Position numbers and translations under genes: made by a program
Origin: Dipetalonema caudispina
Taxonomy: Eukaryota; Nematoda; Chromadorea; Rhabditida; Onchocercidae
Reading direction: 5' to 3'
NCBI GenBank assembly: GCA_013365325.1
Contig: JABVXV010000072.1
Location: forward strand, 1 to 64,000
Length of the DNA stretch: 64,000 bases
Shown: in pieces, positions 11,901 to 24,161 of the stretch
Numbering within the stretch: position 1 is the stretch's first letter
Layout of the letters: the number at the start of each line of letters is the position of its first letter
The notes under the pieces: generated by a model
What the model was told of the DNA's origin: nothing
Database searches by the model: none
The model's input: the letters and a program-made list of their open reading frames with translations, nothing else

Positions 11901-14900
11901 AAAAAAATAATTTGTTTCATTATTTGAACTGTTCGTCAAAAATAATATTTATTATTGGCATTTCACGATGTTTGCAACAATTATTAAAATATCCGCCGTT
12001 TTTGCTTATTGTTGGCACAACTATTGCGCAACTGTCATTATTGTTTATTGCAGACATTGTTGTTGTATATTTATCATACGATAATAATAGCATTTCGGAT
12101 TGTTTTTTTTATTTTATTTTCTTTTCCTTTTTTTTTTTTTTTTGAAACAAATCATTTGGAGAAAAATTAGAAGTTTAGAATTATTTGTTATTATCTATTT
12201 TTTGAGCCAAATTTTTAACTAAATACTTTGCTATAATTATATGATTTTTGCTTGATTTATATCAATTAAGATACATTTAGGCAAAACTTAATTGATGTAC
12301 ATTTAAGTAAAATTCAATTAGTGAATATTCAAGCAAAATTTTTTCTTCCTTTTGAAGCCACTTATTTATTTTGAGTTTGTTGTAAGTCATAAATTATCGA
12401 TCAAGTGTTGAAATGCTCAATATTATATTTGTGTATATGAAAGTGTTAAATTGATAAATTAATTTCTTGAAAAACTTTCAAAAATAATTTCGAAATATTT
12501 GATGTTTTAATTTTTATTGGTAATCACTATTTATTCTAATTTTGATACGAAATATGAAAGGAATATGAATTAGATAATTACAAATTTGAATAATTTATGA
12601 TGTAATATTCAATCAATTAAGGCTTATTAATATTATCCAGAATTAGTCTAAAAAAGTTTAGCTTCAAAGAACATTTTGACAGAAACGGAATGATATTGTT
12701 GGTAGGCTTTTGTAGCTTTGAAATATATAACAGTTTCAATGTAAGTGTAATGGTACGAGTAATAAATTGTTATTGATCCTAAAATTAACAAATATTACTC
12801 ATTAACTAATAAGTTAAATTTTATTTTTATTCGAAGAAAAATTATGTCTGCTCTTATCTGCTACATTATTATTGTTGAAAACTTGCATAAAGTAACCAAA
12901 CGGATGGAGGAGTATTAAAAAATATCCCACTCTGAAATTATTTAATTCGACGAAAATTTTTTCATACATCGATGATTTTTGTAACACATAATCGAAGAAT
13001 AGCAACGTATAATCAATGATAAGCTTAACACATATTTTGTTTGCTTTAAAATAATCAATGATAACTTTTTTTATTTCTCCTAAATGATCAATGATAAAAA
13101 TAGCATTTTTTTTTCATTTTCTAATAAAATAGATGCAATTACTGCAAATTTTACCTAATTGCTGTTACATTTATCTGTCACAAACTTCAACTAATTATAA
13201 TTAGATTTCATTACTACACAATTAGTCATTTTCACTATTGTTTCTTGTTTCCATTTGAAAAAAATTAAATAAATTTCGTGTTTCAATAAAGTTGTAAAAT
13301 TTTCAGACATTTAATTAATACAAAAAAATGCGACACAAAATATAAAAAAGAGATTTTTAAAAATGTAGTCACAAATAGTAAATAAAGTAATACAATAATT
13401 ATTGTAAGTTATAAATTTATATTAAAGTATAATTAAATTCAATGTTTCTAGATATTGGTATCAGCTATAGTTGATTAAATAAAGAATATGTTAGCATCTA
13501 ATTGTATAAACTAAATTTTTGACTGATTTTGTTACCTAATTCAGTTAAATTATCGCCGCACCTGAAGTAAATTGTTTGAAAAAATTTCTCGAAAAAAAGG
13601 AGTGGTAAAAAAATTCCATGAAGTTCAATATAAGAAGCGAGAACTTTTCGAAAAAAACTAAATGTTACTATTACTTAAAGTATGTTCTCTCTCGCAATAT
13701 TTTATTAAGAGGATAATAAGAATTGGTATTAAGAATTTTATCTTTAAAATAAAAAGAAAAAAATTCAAAAAATTAAAGAACCAAAGATGAATAAAAATGA
13801 TTAAATTAAGCAATTAGTTTTGTCAAAATAATGGTTAAAATGAAATTCGAATCGGAATATATCAGTTGAAATCAAATTTCAGGTGATTAATATAAGATAG
13901 AGCATTCAGGAAAGCAAACTTAACTTTTCGCAGATGGATTTGAATTTGTATTTAGTAAATTCTCAATTTTGGGTCTCCGAATTAAATTCTAATTTCGGTT
14001 GCTTATCCTACTAACATTTCGTTATGCAATTAACCAAAATAATTTTTTTGTTGTTGTCAGTAGATAAATTAGACTTTCAAAATTTAAAAGTGAAATTTAG
14101 GACTTAAATTCATAATGTGTTGAAGTCTGTTATAAACAACAATAAAGTTACTTTGAAAGTACAAAAATGATCCGGAATTCAAAGAAATTAGGAATGAATT
14201 CATGACGGATGTGGAGAGGAATACAGGAATATGATTATAAAGTTTGAAAATCAAATTTAAATAAAGTTAAAATTAATTCCCAAAAAAGCTAATATAATGT
14301 GGAAAATATTGTATACGATTTAAAACTTTTGCATAAATGTGCTGAATCATTTACTTGATAAAAATGATTTCAATCGAATTATTGAGTTTGAAATTAATTC
14401 TTTCTTAATGCATCGAATATTATATTGGTAAAAATGTTCAAAAAAGAATTGTATGTTGGAGATTTTCAAAAATACAATTTCAAATTGCCAAAAAGAAAAT
14501 ATTTGAATGCATTATTTTCAATTAAATTGTGTTGGAAAATTTTGAAAAATTTATAATCGTAGTCATTCAGTAACAGGCAACTCTCATCAAATGACCAAAT
14601 GGACAGGCAATTATGTTTATATTCCTGTGTAAGTGTGAAGCTTATAAAACATCACAATTTCTCAGACTCATTTATCAAATTGAGATGAAAATGGAAGAAA
14701 TTTGCAGCATACAAATTGAAAATGACCAAAGGACGAAAGCTTCTTAAATTAATTATTTAAGAATGACAGGGATAAATTTTACTATCACTGAATACTTCCA
14801 GCTTATCTCTCATAATTATACATTTCATTCAAATCAAAAACATTTGCAAAAGGCAAGCATTTATTGAAAAGAACAAACGCAAATAGCAAATTCAAATTTA

Positions 14901-16337
14901 AGGAATGAAAAGAAAAGTTTAAAATTTTTTTAAGCAGAAGGAAATGATATTTTATCCAAAAATAGCATAAATTTCATTGTAATTTATATGTTTTCATTTT
15001 ATTAATTTATAATTCCAAACTTCAAATTATTTTTTTTAAAATAATTCATTAAAATATGTTTATAAATTCATGCTTATTTGGTTGTATATATGTTTTTTCT
15101 GTTTTTTTAAGAAAATTTATTTATTTGTTTATTTTAACTCCTCTTTTTCTTCCCTTTTCCTTTTCTACAACTATTTGCTAACAGCAAAAAGTAAGGATTT
15201 ATTGTTGATGTTATTTAAATAAAAGCAAACAAAAGCTATGGCATCGATTACAACAAAAGGAAAATTCATAAATATTTGTCAAAAAAAAAAAAAAAAAAAA
15301 AAAGGATAAGCTAATATTTCATTAACTTTCGGCGCCTTTGATTGATTAATTAATAGCTTCCTTTTCTTCCTTTGTTATACTTTTCTAAAGCGTAAAATTT
15401 GTTCCAAAGATAGCATTTGTTCAATTCTTCTAGTAGCATTTAGTATGCTTTTAAAATATTAAAATGGCAAAGAATTGAGAAAAGAAGGAAAGATAAGAAA
15501 AGAAAACAAAATGTTTAAAATATTTAAATTAAATAAAACAACACTAAGAGTTTGCTTAAAGAGGAGAACATGTTGGAAAACTGACAAAACGTTAAAATTC
15601 CAAGTTTTAATTTAGAAAATGCTTTATTTAAAACAAAAAAATAATCTTTGTTCAACAATTTCATCCTTTTTACGATTAAAACATATTTTCAGAAATAATA
15701 CAATTCAAATAATTAACAACAGAAATTTGCACACTTTCAAAATTCCACTTATGAATATGTTTTTTTCTTTCAGTGATCATTTCTTCTATTTTATTTTTCA
15801 TTGTTAACTTAAAACTTGACGATATTTTGTAAAAAATGAGCACGAAGCGAAAACTTTTTCTTCACATCGTTTTTAAATTATAAATCTGTTTATTAGCAAT
15901 AATTATATCATTAAATGGAAGCAATTTGATAAATATAATTAGTCATTTATAATAAACGAAATAATTTTTAGAGTGAATCTTCAATTAAAGAAAAAAAAAT
16001 TCATCCATTTTCTTAAAATATTTATTCAAAATATTAAATATCATTATCGATTAATTAGTAATTGTCACACTGTTCTATTTCTTTTGCTGCTAAATTTCGT
16101 ATAAACTGAAAAAATTTTAAAAAAGTACAAAATTTCCCTTCTTTATAGTAAAAATTCCATTTTGTTTTCATTTCTTTTTTTTTTTTTTGTTTAAATATTT
16201 TAAATTATTAATTTAAAATAGGAATTGAGATGGGTTAAAGAGAAACAAGATAGAGAAGTATAAATAAGAGAGAAAAGATGAAAAAGAAAACAATGCTTTT
16301 GTAAATTGTTTTTATTATCGTAAATAATTAGTAAATA

Positions 16338-19300
16338 TTAATAATATTTTAAAAAAAGGCAAATATAAACCTCATTGGTTATTTTAAAATTTCGTTTCGT
16401 TTGATCGATTAAACCAACATCAGCTGCGTAAATTAGCAATGCTTGTAATAAAATGATAAAACAATAACGACTATTCATAACACGATATCGATAATTACGT
16501 ATAGCTAAACAAGCTGGTATCAATGAAAGTTGTCCACGTTCTGTCATCTGAAAAAAATTAAATCATCAAAAAAAAAAAAAAATTAATAAATGAATCAAAT
16601 AAATTGACATCCTAGTTCTTTAAAAAAGAAATTTGTTCATTAATATTGACTAATTATTGCATTTCAATTACTAATTAATTGCTTAATATTATTGCTTGGA
16701 TTATTTATCATTGCTAAATTTAATACACAAACAATGTTATGATGATTATTCCAACTAAATAATTCAATAATATAAAATATTGCATTTCAATTATATTCAA
16801 CAATTTGATTCATTGTTTGTCATTGCTGTTTTGATTATTTATCGTTTCAAAATTTAGTAATTAAACAATGCTATGGTAAAGTAACTAATAATAAATCATA
16901 TTTTGTTGCCTTAATAATTATTTCAATTAACAACTTAGCAATTATTTATACTGGTTGTTATTTAATTTATGAATATTTATTTAAAAATGAACTGTATATT
17001 AAATTAATCAAATTACCTGTCTACAAAGTATCGAAAGAAGGACATATGTTCCAGTTCTTCTTGTTCCACTAACACCATGTACCAATGTTGGATATTTCTT
17101 TTCTGATACATTGCTTTGTTCAAGTGCCCATGCTGCTCGAAGAAGATCGAGAAGTTCGGTAATTACCGGTCGTTTTGATACCTTTTTTTAAAATAGAATT
17201 ATGAATTATTTGATAGGCATATTTATTAAGTTTTATTACTATTCCATCAATTGCTATTGAGAAATTTGTGAGATTTGAGGTATTAAGGTATCAAGAAAAA
17301 ATCAAAGGTGAAATTTAAAGAAAAAGGAGAAAGATTGGAATAACTTAGCATGCGGTAATTATATATTTAAATTGCAAATTAAAAATACTAAGGTGAGATG
17401 CAAATTATTCAAATTTCAATCTATTAATCTATAAATATCTTAAACATCATATTTTTTAAATTCTCTACATTTTTATTGTCCATTTATACCCAACCATTTT
17501 TTAAGTTGTAAAACTCTTTTTCAGAAAGAATTAAATTGAAGTAATTATCATAAATCCTTCCTTATTTTAATATCGAAATTATCATTGTAAATTTAATTAT
17601 ATCACTGATAATATCATTTTTATAAAAAGCATACTTCTTGCCAGCCAGTAAAAACAAGTACATATATTGTACGTTCCTCAGGGTTTTGCTTATTCGTAAA
17701 TTTCAAAATGAATGTCGTTATTGGACCTTCTGTTCGTGATGATACCGTTTTAATCATGAAATACTTTTGCTGGAATTTATTATATTTTTTATTGATTATA
17801 CCTAATTTAATTTAGTACATTAAATTATGATGCAAAAATTATCTTCAAATTTTATTCATAACATTTAAATGTTATGATATTTAATAATGTTTCAATACAA
17901 TTCATTTTAAATTATAGAAGAAGGGGAAAAAAAAACAAATTATCATTTGTTAATATAATCATCATTCTATTATCGTTTGATTATATTAATGAAATTAAGA
18001 TATTATTATTACTGTTAGTATTATTATCATTATTTTTGTTATCATTTAATCATTTTAATATAGTAATAAAAAAATGAAAAAATATATACAATAAATTTTT
18101 TGCCTTCCTTTTTTTCAAAATATTTAGCACATTTATTCGTTTCAATAAGCGGTATTAAGCAAACAATAATGGTTACATTAAATTGCCAAATCATACGTAA
18201 CCATGAATTCATCGTTGTACGTTTTGGACTCTATAAAAAATAAAAAAAATAATAATTAATATTTGAAATTATCAAAATTATCCAACAATTTTGTAGTCAG
18301 TTTTTCAGAAGCAATTTAAAATTGCTTTATTTAATCTATTATTTCACAAAGCGATCAAGTAAAGCTATTATTATTATTATTATTATTGGTTATTACACAT
18401 TGCATATCTTTTGAAATTATTTAAAATTTGTTAATTAATTTACAGAATGCTCATTTCTATTGCTACAGAAATAATTTATGAAATATCAAAATGAAAGCAA
18501 AAACTTGCAAAACTTTTAATCACTATCTAATTTAACAATTTTGAGTTGAATTTTCAAACTTCTTCCAGGTAATTTTGTGTCAAAAAAAAAAGAAAAGAAA
18601 AAAAGCGAATGAATACCTGAGCCAGTATAAAATTTCCAAAATCTCCTTTAATTTTGGTTGCATGAATATAATCATCATCTTTGGCATCTTTTTTTGTCAC
18701 ATTAAGTATAACCGCTCCTTCATCGTAAAGTGTAATATGTTGATAACGATTTTTCTAAAAATATATTTCTCTAATTATTAAAATTTTATTCAATTTCATT
18801 GAACTATTCTGGTAAACTATTAATGATATTTTTTTAATCATTAAAATTTCCCCGATTTTCCCCCAATGAACTATTTTGTATGTATCAAATTGATTAATTC
18901 GTGCCAATTTAAAATAATTAATTTTTTTTTTTTTTGTAATAATAATATCATAAATATTGTTACTTCAATGAATATATTTTCTAATGCAATATTTTTAATG
19001 AATGAAATATTAAACTGTTGAATAACAAATATATTCATCTTTTCATAAAGCAACAATTTATGAAATAAAATGTTAGTAGAAAAGGCGAAGAACGAAAAAT
19101 GATTTTTTTTTTTTTTTTTTTTTTTTATGAGAAAAACAAGAATTTAAACAATTTACAATTAATATTTGATAATTAATTAAGGAATGTATTAAACTATAGG
19201 GATGAAAAATAGGTAGGAGAAAAAAGATGAAAAATTTTACTTTTTTATTTTGCATAAAACTCGATATATGCCGTTCTTTCCGCTTCATCCTATCATGTTC

Positions 19301-19668
19301 CGTAAACATTTTCAGTTTCCCTGCATAAATATTGTTTATTTAATTAATTACCAGTATAATTTACTAACGAATATCTAATTAATAAAACCGGTCAATTCCT
19401 TGTTCAGCTGAAGAATTACAAAATTTCACAATAATCATGAAGTTTTCTGAATAAAATCACAAATACTGCAATTCTTTTTTTTTTTTTTTGTTTTTACTAA
19501 AAAAATTGATCTTAGAAATGAAATAAAGTGAAATTATATTACCTGCGCTTTTCAAACTTTCAGTGAATTTAACGATACTTTCACCTTTAACAAAATTTTG
19601 CTCCGAAAACCTTTCATGTCTATCAATTCTTCCAGCTCGAACTGTTATAGATTGATTGGTGAAAGTAC
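16338..19668 (-). CDS. Protein-tyrosine-phosphatase domain, probable pseudophosphatase (5' end missing)
   Basis: Seven exons join in phase, in transcription order 19543-19668, 19241-19320, 18617-18754, 18090-18230, 17635-17769, 17017-17181 and 16338-16547, giving about 331 codons. PTP landmarks appear in order: KKNRYQHITLYDEG (exon 2/3 junction), the MIWQFNVTIIVCL block and KCAKYF (exon 4), the WPD-loop position (exon 5/6), the signature loop (exon 6), and the final helices with RY.FI. (exon 7). The signature HCx5R reads HGVSGTRR, so the nucleophilic Cys is Gly (codon at 17074-17076) while the Arg remains. The WPD loop reads WQE. Catalysis is therefore unlikely, and a phosphotyrosine-binding or scaffold role is inferred. 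Nematodes have many short cytosolic PTPs of this type. Exon 1 begins mid-codon, so at least one 5' exon is unplaced. The exon 6 acceptor is a poor AAAAAAAG, but phase supports it. Confidence 0.82.
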
Positions 19669-22199
19669 CTGGAGGAAAGAAAAAAAGAAATTTAAGAAAA
19701 AGTGAAAAAAAAAAATGAATAAAAGAAATTTCTTTATGTATTTACTAATTAAATGTTGTAAGAATGAAAAAAAAAAGCAGGAAATAGATTGATTACTGAT
19801 GCAATTCTCTTTTTTTTTTTTTTTTTTTTAAAAAAATTAGTGCAATGGACCCTGAAATACTCTTTTTTTTTTTCTTTTACTAACATTAAATGCATTCTGT
19901 TTTTGGAAAACATTGTGTAAAATTTTTGAAATTTTCTTCACTTCAATATCTTTTTTGCTCTTTCTATTAAAACTAATGAACAAAATGACTACTTTTTTTA
20001 TTAGTCTAAAAAATTTTGTTTGAAATTTGAACGAATAATGTTTGAAAAATTGAAAATATTCATTTAATTAATATACAAAACATTTCGAATATTAGTAATT
20101 GATGGTTGTATGAATCTTTTTAGATGAAAATTGCAAGTCTTTCTAAAATTTGTTCATTGTATGATTGTTGGTAATCATATTATGAAACTTTTTAATTCTT
20201 TAAATGATATAATAACAATTAATTTAGTATTAGACATTAATGAACATTAGAAATCATCGTAGTATATTAATTATTTTTGCAATGGGAAATTTTAAATTTT
20301 AGAAAAAAAGATTTCGAGAAAAATTTTAAACTAAAAGGTAAGTTTCAATTATATTTTTCCTATTTTAAACAATAAGTGTAAATTATTTAATGTATTACCC
20401 ATTTCAATACATATATATATATATATATATGTGTATAACCGTCCGCTTATTGACAATAAATATGAATGAAGTGAGTTTAGATTTTACCAATCATTTTATA
20501 TTTATTTCGTTGATAATATTTAGTTAAATTAAATTCTATATTAAAATTGAATCAAAAATTCACACTTTTTAATCCTTTTTTTTTTTTTTTTTTTTTTTTT
20601 TGTTCTACAAATCACAAGAATTATAAGATATGAATAATTTATTACAAAATCTTTCGGTATCTTCCCTATTTGTTTTATCATCACATAAATTTTTTGATAA
20701 TATTTATTTGATTAAAAAAGCACTTTTTTTCAGCTAAATGTTCCATTTTTGTTGTTTTACACCATTTCAAACTATTTAAAATTATGGTAATTCATATAAT
20801 TTAATCTAAAATTATTATATTTCCAGTTATGTTTTCAATTTTTTAAATATTTCTTGTTTTGCTACCATTTGTTTATCATTTGCCAGTTTCTTTTTTCGTC
20901 TTGTTATTTTCATGTCACACGCCATTTCTTTTTCCAACTGTTTGCAAAATTAATGAAAGACAAGTTTTTTCTTTTTTTTAATATAAAAACAAAATAATAA
21001 ATTAATCCAAAGTGGCACTGTACTTACTACAGTATAATGAATTTTGAATTTATTTACGTTTTTTTTTTTTAAATTTCAGTTTTTAAAACATTGAAAAGAT
21101 ATATATATATATACGTTCATTTACTTTAAATTCATATTTTAAAGCAAAATTTACAATGAATTTATATCACTAATTGTTATTGCAAATCATCATTACATAT
21201 TTCTTGCGCAATAACAAATTATGGAACAAATTTTTAAAGTATAAAAATATCAAAATACATTGTTGAAAACGATTAATCGATTAGTAGGAAGAAATTTCTA
21301 CAATTATCGAAATTTGCTATTTTCAGAATCTCGCGTAATTTACAAATCTTTAATGATCAGTTTCTCTTACTAAGTATTTATCATTAACATAAACATATAC
21401 TTATCGTAGATCGCAACAAAAATTTATACAGTATTATGGCAAAATATTTTTGTAAATATTTTACGTATATCACGTATCACGTATAACTTGTTTTTGTATC
21501 ACGTATCATATTATGCGTTATGTGTAAAACAAAAAAAAAAAAAAAAAAATGATGAAATGTTTTTGTTTATTAATGTTTCTTCCTTCCCTCTTTTTCTTTC
21601 TCGTTGTCATTAATTCTCACAATTTTTTATTTTTTATTTTTGAAAATTATTTTAGTTCCTTTTCATTTTTTTTCCTTTATTTATTATGCAAATATAATTT
21701 GGAAAATTTTCCCCAAAAAAAAAAAGTCAGATATTTTTTCTTTTTTGTCCTCAGAAATCATTTCAGTATTTTCAATTTTTATTTTCATTCTATCACTTAT
21801 TTTGCGATTAAAATTCTTCCAAAGCAATATACAAAGGAATTTTTGGGAGTGCTAATAAGTGTTAATTATCGAGCAATAGAAAATGATGGGAGGATTTCAG
21901 AAAAAGAAAATTACTTCAAGTAATTTTGCAATCGATACGTTTTACTTTTTCCCTGAAATTTTTTAAAATTTCAAAATTTTATCTCAAAATTTGTGCATTA
22001 ATATTTGTCTCTTACAGACAATGATAACTTTTGTAATTTAATTATTGTATTAACTAATCTAGACATTATCATTTTTATCAATTGGAAATGTATTAAATAG
22101 AATTTCCGGAGAAAAAAAAAAGAAATTAGGACATTCACAAGAATGTATTTCAGAATTTTAAAATAATTCTAAATTTAAATTACTAACAAATCAATTTAA

Positions 22200-22600
22200 A
22201 CAATGATGAATGATTCAACTAATTAATTATTAATATCGAATATTGCCAAAACAAACAATGATGACAATATTGTCGAATCAAATAACGATAAATATATCAA
22301 TTAATTAGTTATGAATATCAGGTCAATATTATCGGTGCGAAAAATAACGTTAATTTTTGTTAAGTTGCTAACATTAAATCAATATCACTGAATTAAATAA
22401 TAATAAATCCATTCATTAATTGCTAACATCGAATTAATATTTGCCAAATTTAACTATAATAAATTAATCAATTTATCATTATTATTAAATTTATATTTCC
22501 AAAAGAAATAGAAATTCATTAGTTAAATACTCATATCAAATCATTATTGTTGAACCAAATGATAACTGTAATAAATGCACAAATTGAATGAAAATGACAA
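22200..22600. repeat. Degenerate AT-rich repeat block
   Basis: Several poorly matched copies of a unit containing an AATTAATTA core, a TAATATCGAAT-like segment and TTGCCAAA are spaced roughly 50-80 bp apart. The copies are too diverged for a firm period. Confidence 0.4.
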
Positions 22601-23754
22601 ATTTTAAAAGTTGAAATAATTCCTTCTACTTTATTTCACAGATATTATCGGTAAAATCAAAAATATGGAGAAAAATTTACTCCTTCTTCTAAATTCTCAT
22701 TTTTTATTTCTTTTTTTTTCCACTTTAATTACTATCATTGTGTGCAATAAGGTGCATTCAATGCCTTCACCTTATTTCGTTGACATTTTTTTTTTTTTTT
22801 TTTTTTTCATTTTTTCTTGTGTCATAGAATAAAATTTGACCCTTTTAATCTGGTAATGATGAATTATCCGACTATCATTACTACCTTGTGCATATTTGTG
22901 TTTCAAATTAATTTGAAATGTCATGGTGAAAAGGTAAAATTAATAAATTAAGGATAGATAGATAGAGAGATAGATAAATTATGGGAGAAAAAGGGTAAAA
23001 TAAAGGGAGGGAAAAGGGGAGGAGGGAAAAAGACAAAAAGGGGAAAGGTTAGTTAAATGTTACACGATAAATTCTACTATCATTCATTAATACTTCTTTC
23101 ATCTTTTCATTTCCTTAATATAATGAATGATAAATGTCATTTGTTTCTCTCTTTTTTTTTTTTTCATCTAAATAGCTTAAGTTTTTTTTATTTTCCTCTT
23201 TTTAATTTCAAAAGTTTTGCTAATTTTCAATCTTTTTGTAACAAAAAATTCCAAATTGTAATGCAAAGAAGCGTTGGGCGTTTAAAAATTTAATATTTTA
23301 AAATTTAATAGCTCATAAATGCCTTTAAAAATAATGCTGTTTAAAACTAGTTAATTTTAATTTTTGGAAACAAAATTTTAAGCTGTAAATAATTTCGATA
23401 ATTCAATCCGTAATTTGTGATGTGACTTAGTTCACTTATGAAGTGAAAAATGTCATCACATATGTAGTAATAGTTTGAAATTGATAATTTTAATGTTAAA
23501 CATATTTTTGAAATAATTTATTGACATATATCCTTGTCGTATCATTATGATCCATTTATCAAATATAATTATAACATCTGAAAAATAAAGTAATAATGCG
23601 CTAATAATTTTTGCCATTTTTTTTTTTAATTTTAAACAGCTTCAAATTTCTGCCCAAAATTAATTCTAATCATTGCGTGAAAATTGGTTATAATTTTGAA
23701 ATTATTTTCGCAAAAAAATAATTACAGTTCTATTTTCATCATACCAATTTCATT

Positions 23755-23764
23755 TTCGTTTCAG
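23755..23764 (+). promoter_or_regulatory. Candidate trans-splice (spliced-leader) acceptor
   Basis: A strong acceptor, TTTTCGTTTCAG, ends 35 nt before the dehydrogenase ATG, and no upstream coding exon is seen. In nematodes this layout usually marks SL addition, although an ordinary 5' UTR intron cannot be excluded. Confidence 0.45.
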
Positions 23765-23799
23765 TATTGAAATTACAGTGTCATTTGTGGAACATTAAA

Positions 23800-24128
23800 A
23801 TGTTACTGCAAGTTTTGCTACTTTTCGTAGCTCTTATCTTCTTTTATTATGGTGTACGACGTTTTTTGGAAGCATTTCAAATTTCTGATCTTCATACTAA
23901 GGCTGTTTTCATTAGTGGATGTGATTCTGGCTTTGGCTATTTATTGGCTATTAAATGTGCAAAAAATGGCTTACCAACATTTGCTGGATGTTTAACTGAG
24001 CATGTAAGTTTTAATTTTAATTTTTATATTGAAAACAAATAAAATTTATATTGAAGTAAATATTGCATATCCTAAATAGTAAATAGTTAATTAAATTAAA
24101 AAGCACGAAGAGATAGACATTGTCCATA

Positions 24129-24161
<33 letters not shown>

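Larger units (their letters stand above)
5288..16337. other. Long gene-poor interval
   Basis: About 11 kb separate two minus-strand genes. I see no confident gene. The interval holds many A/T homopolymers, CA/TA and TG/TA microsatellites (7083-7140, 7290-7400), a (GA)n run near 6267-6280, the 41-bp array at 8695-8908 and a higher-GC coding-like island at 6300-6590. The rest (about 9-16.3 kb) is featureless AT-rich DNA. The 5' parts of the EEP gene transcript may extend into its left end. Confidence 0.6.
19669..23799. other. Divergent intergenic interval
   Basis: This lies between the minus-strand PTP gene and the plus-strand dehydrogenase, so it should contain both promoters and the missing first exon(s) of the PTP gene. 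It has long T runs, a (TA)n repeat at 20408-20430 and degenerate AATTAATTATTAATATC-type repeats at about 22200-22600. I could not place any exon with confidence. Confidence 0.55.

Noticed and set aside
14150..14232. Coding-like stretch (DPEFKEIRNEFMTDVERN) on +
   Set aside because: Only about 22 codons, with no flanking splice sites or neighbouring exons; probably chance.
20827..20925. Minus-strand ATG frame (MACDMKITRRKKKLANDK...) as first exon of the PTP gene
   Set aside because: The basic start is plausible for this family, but its only GT donor gives the wrong phase for exon 19543-19668, so it cannot join directly without another exon.
21549..21923. 124-codon open frame on +
   Set aside because: Phe/Ser-rich reading of T-runs; no recognisable protein features.
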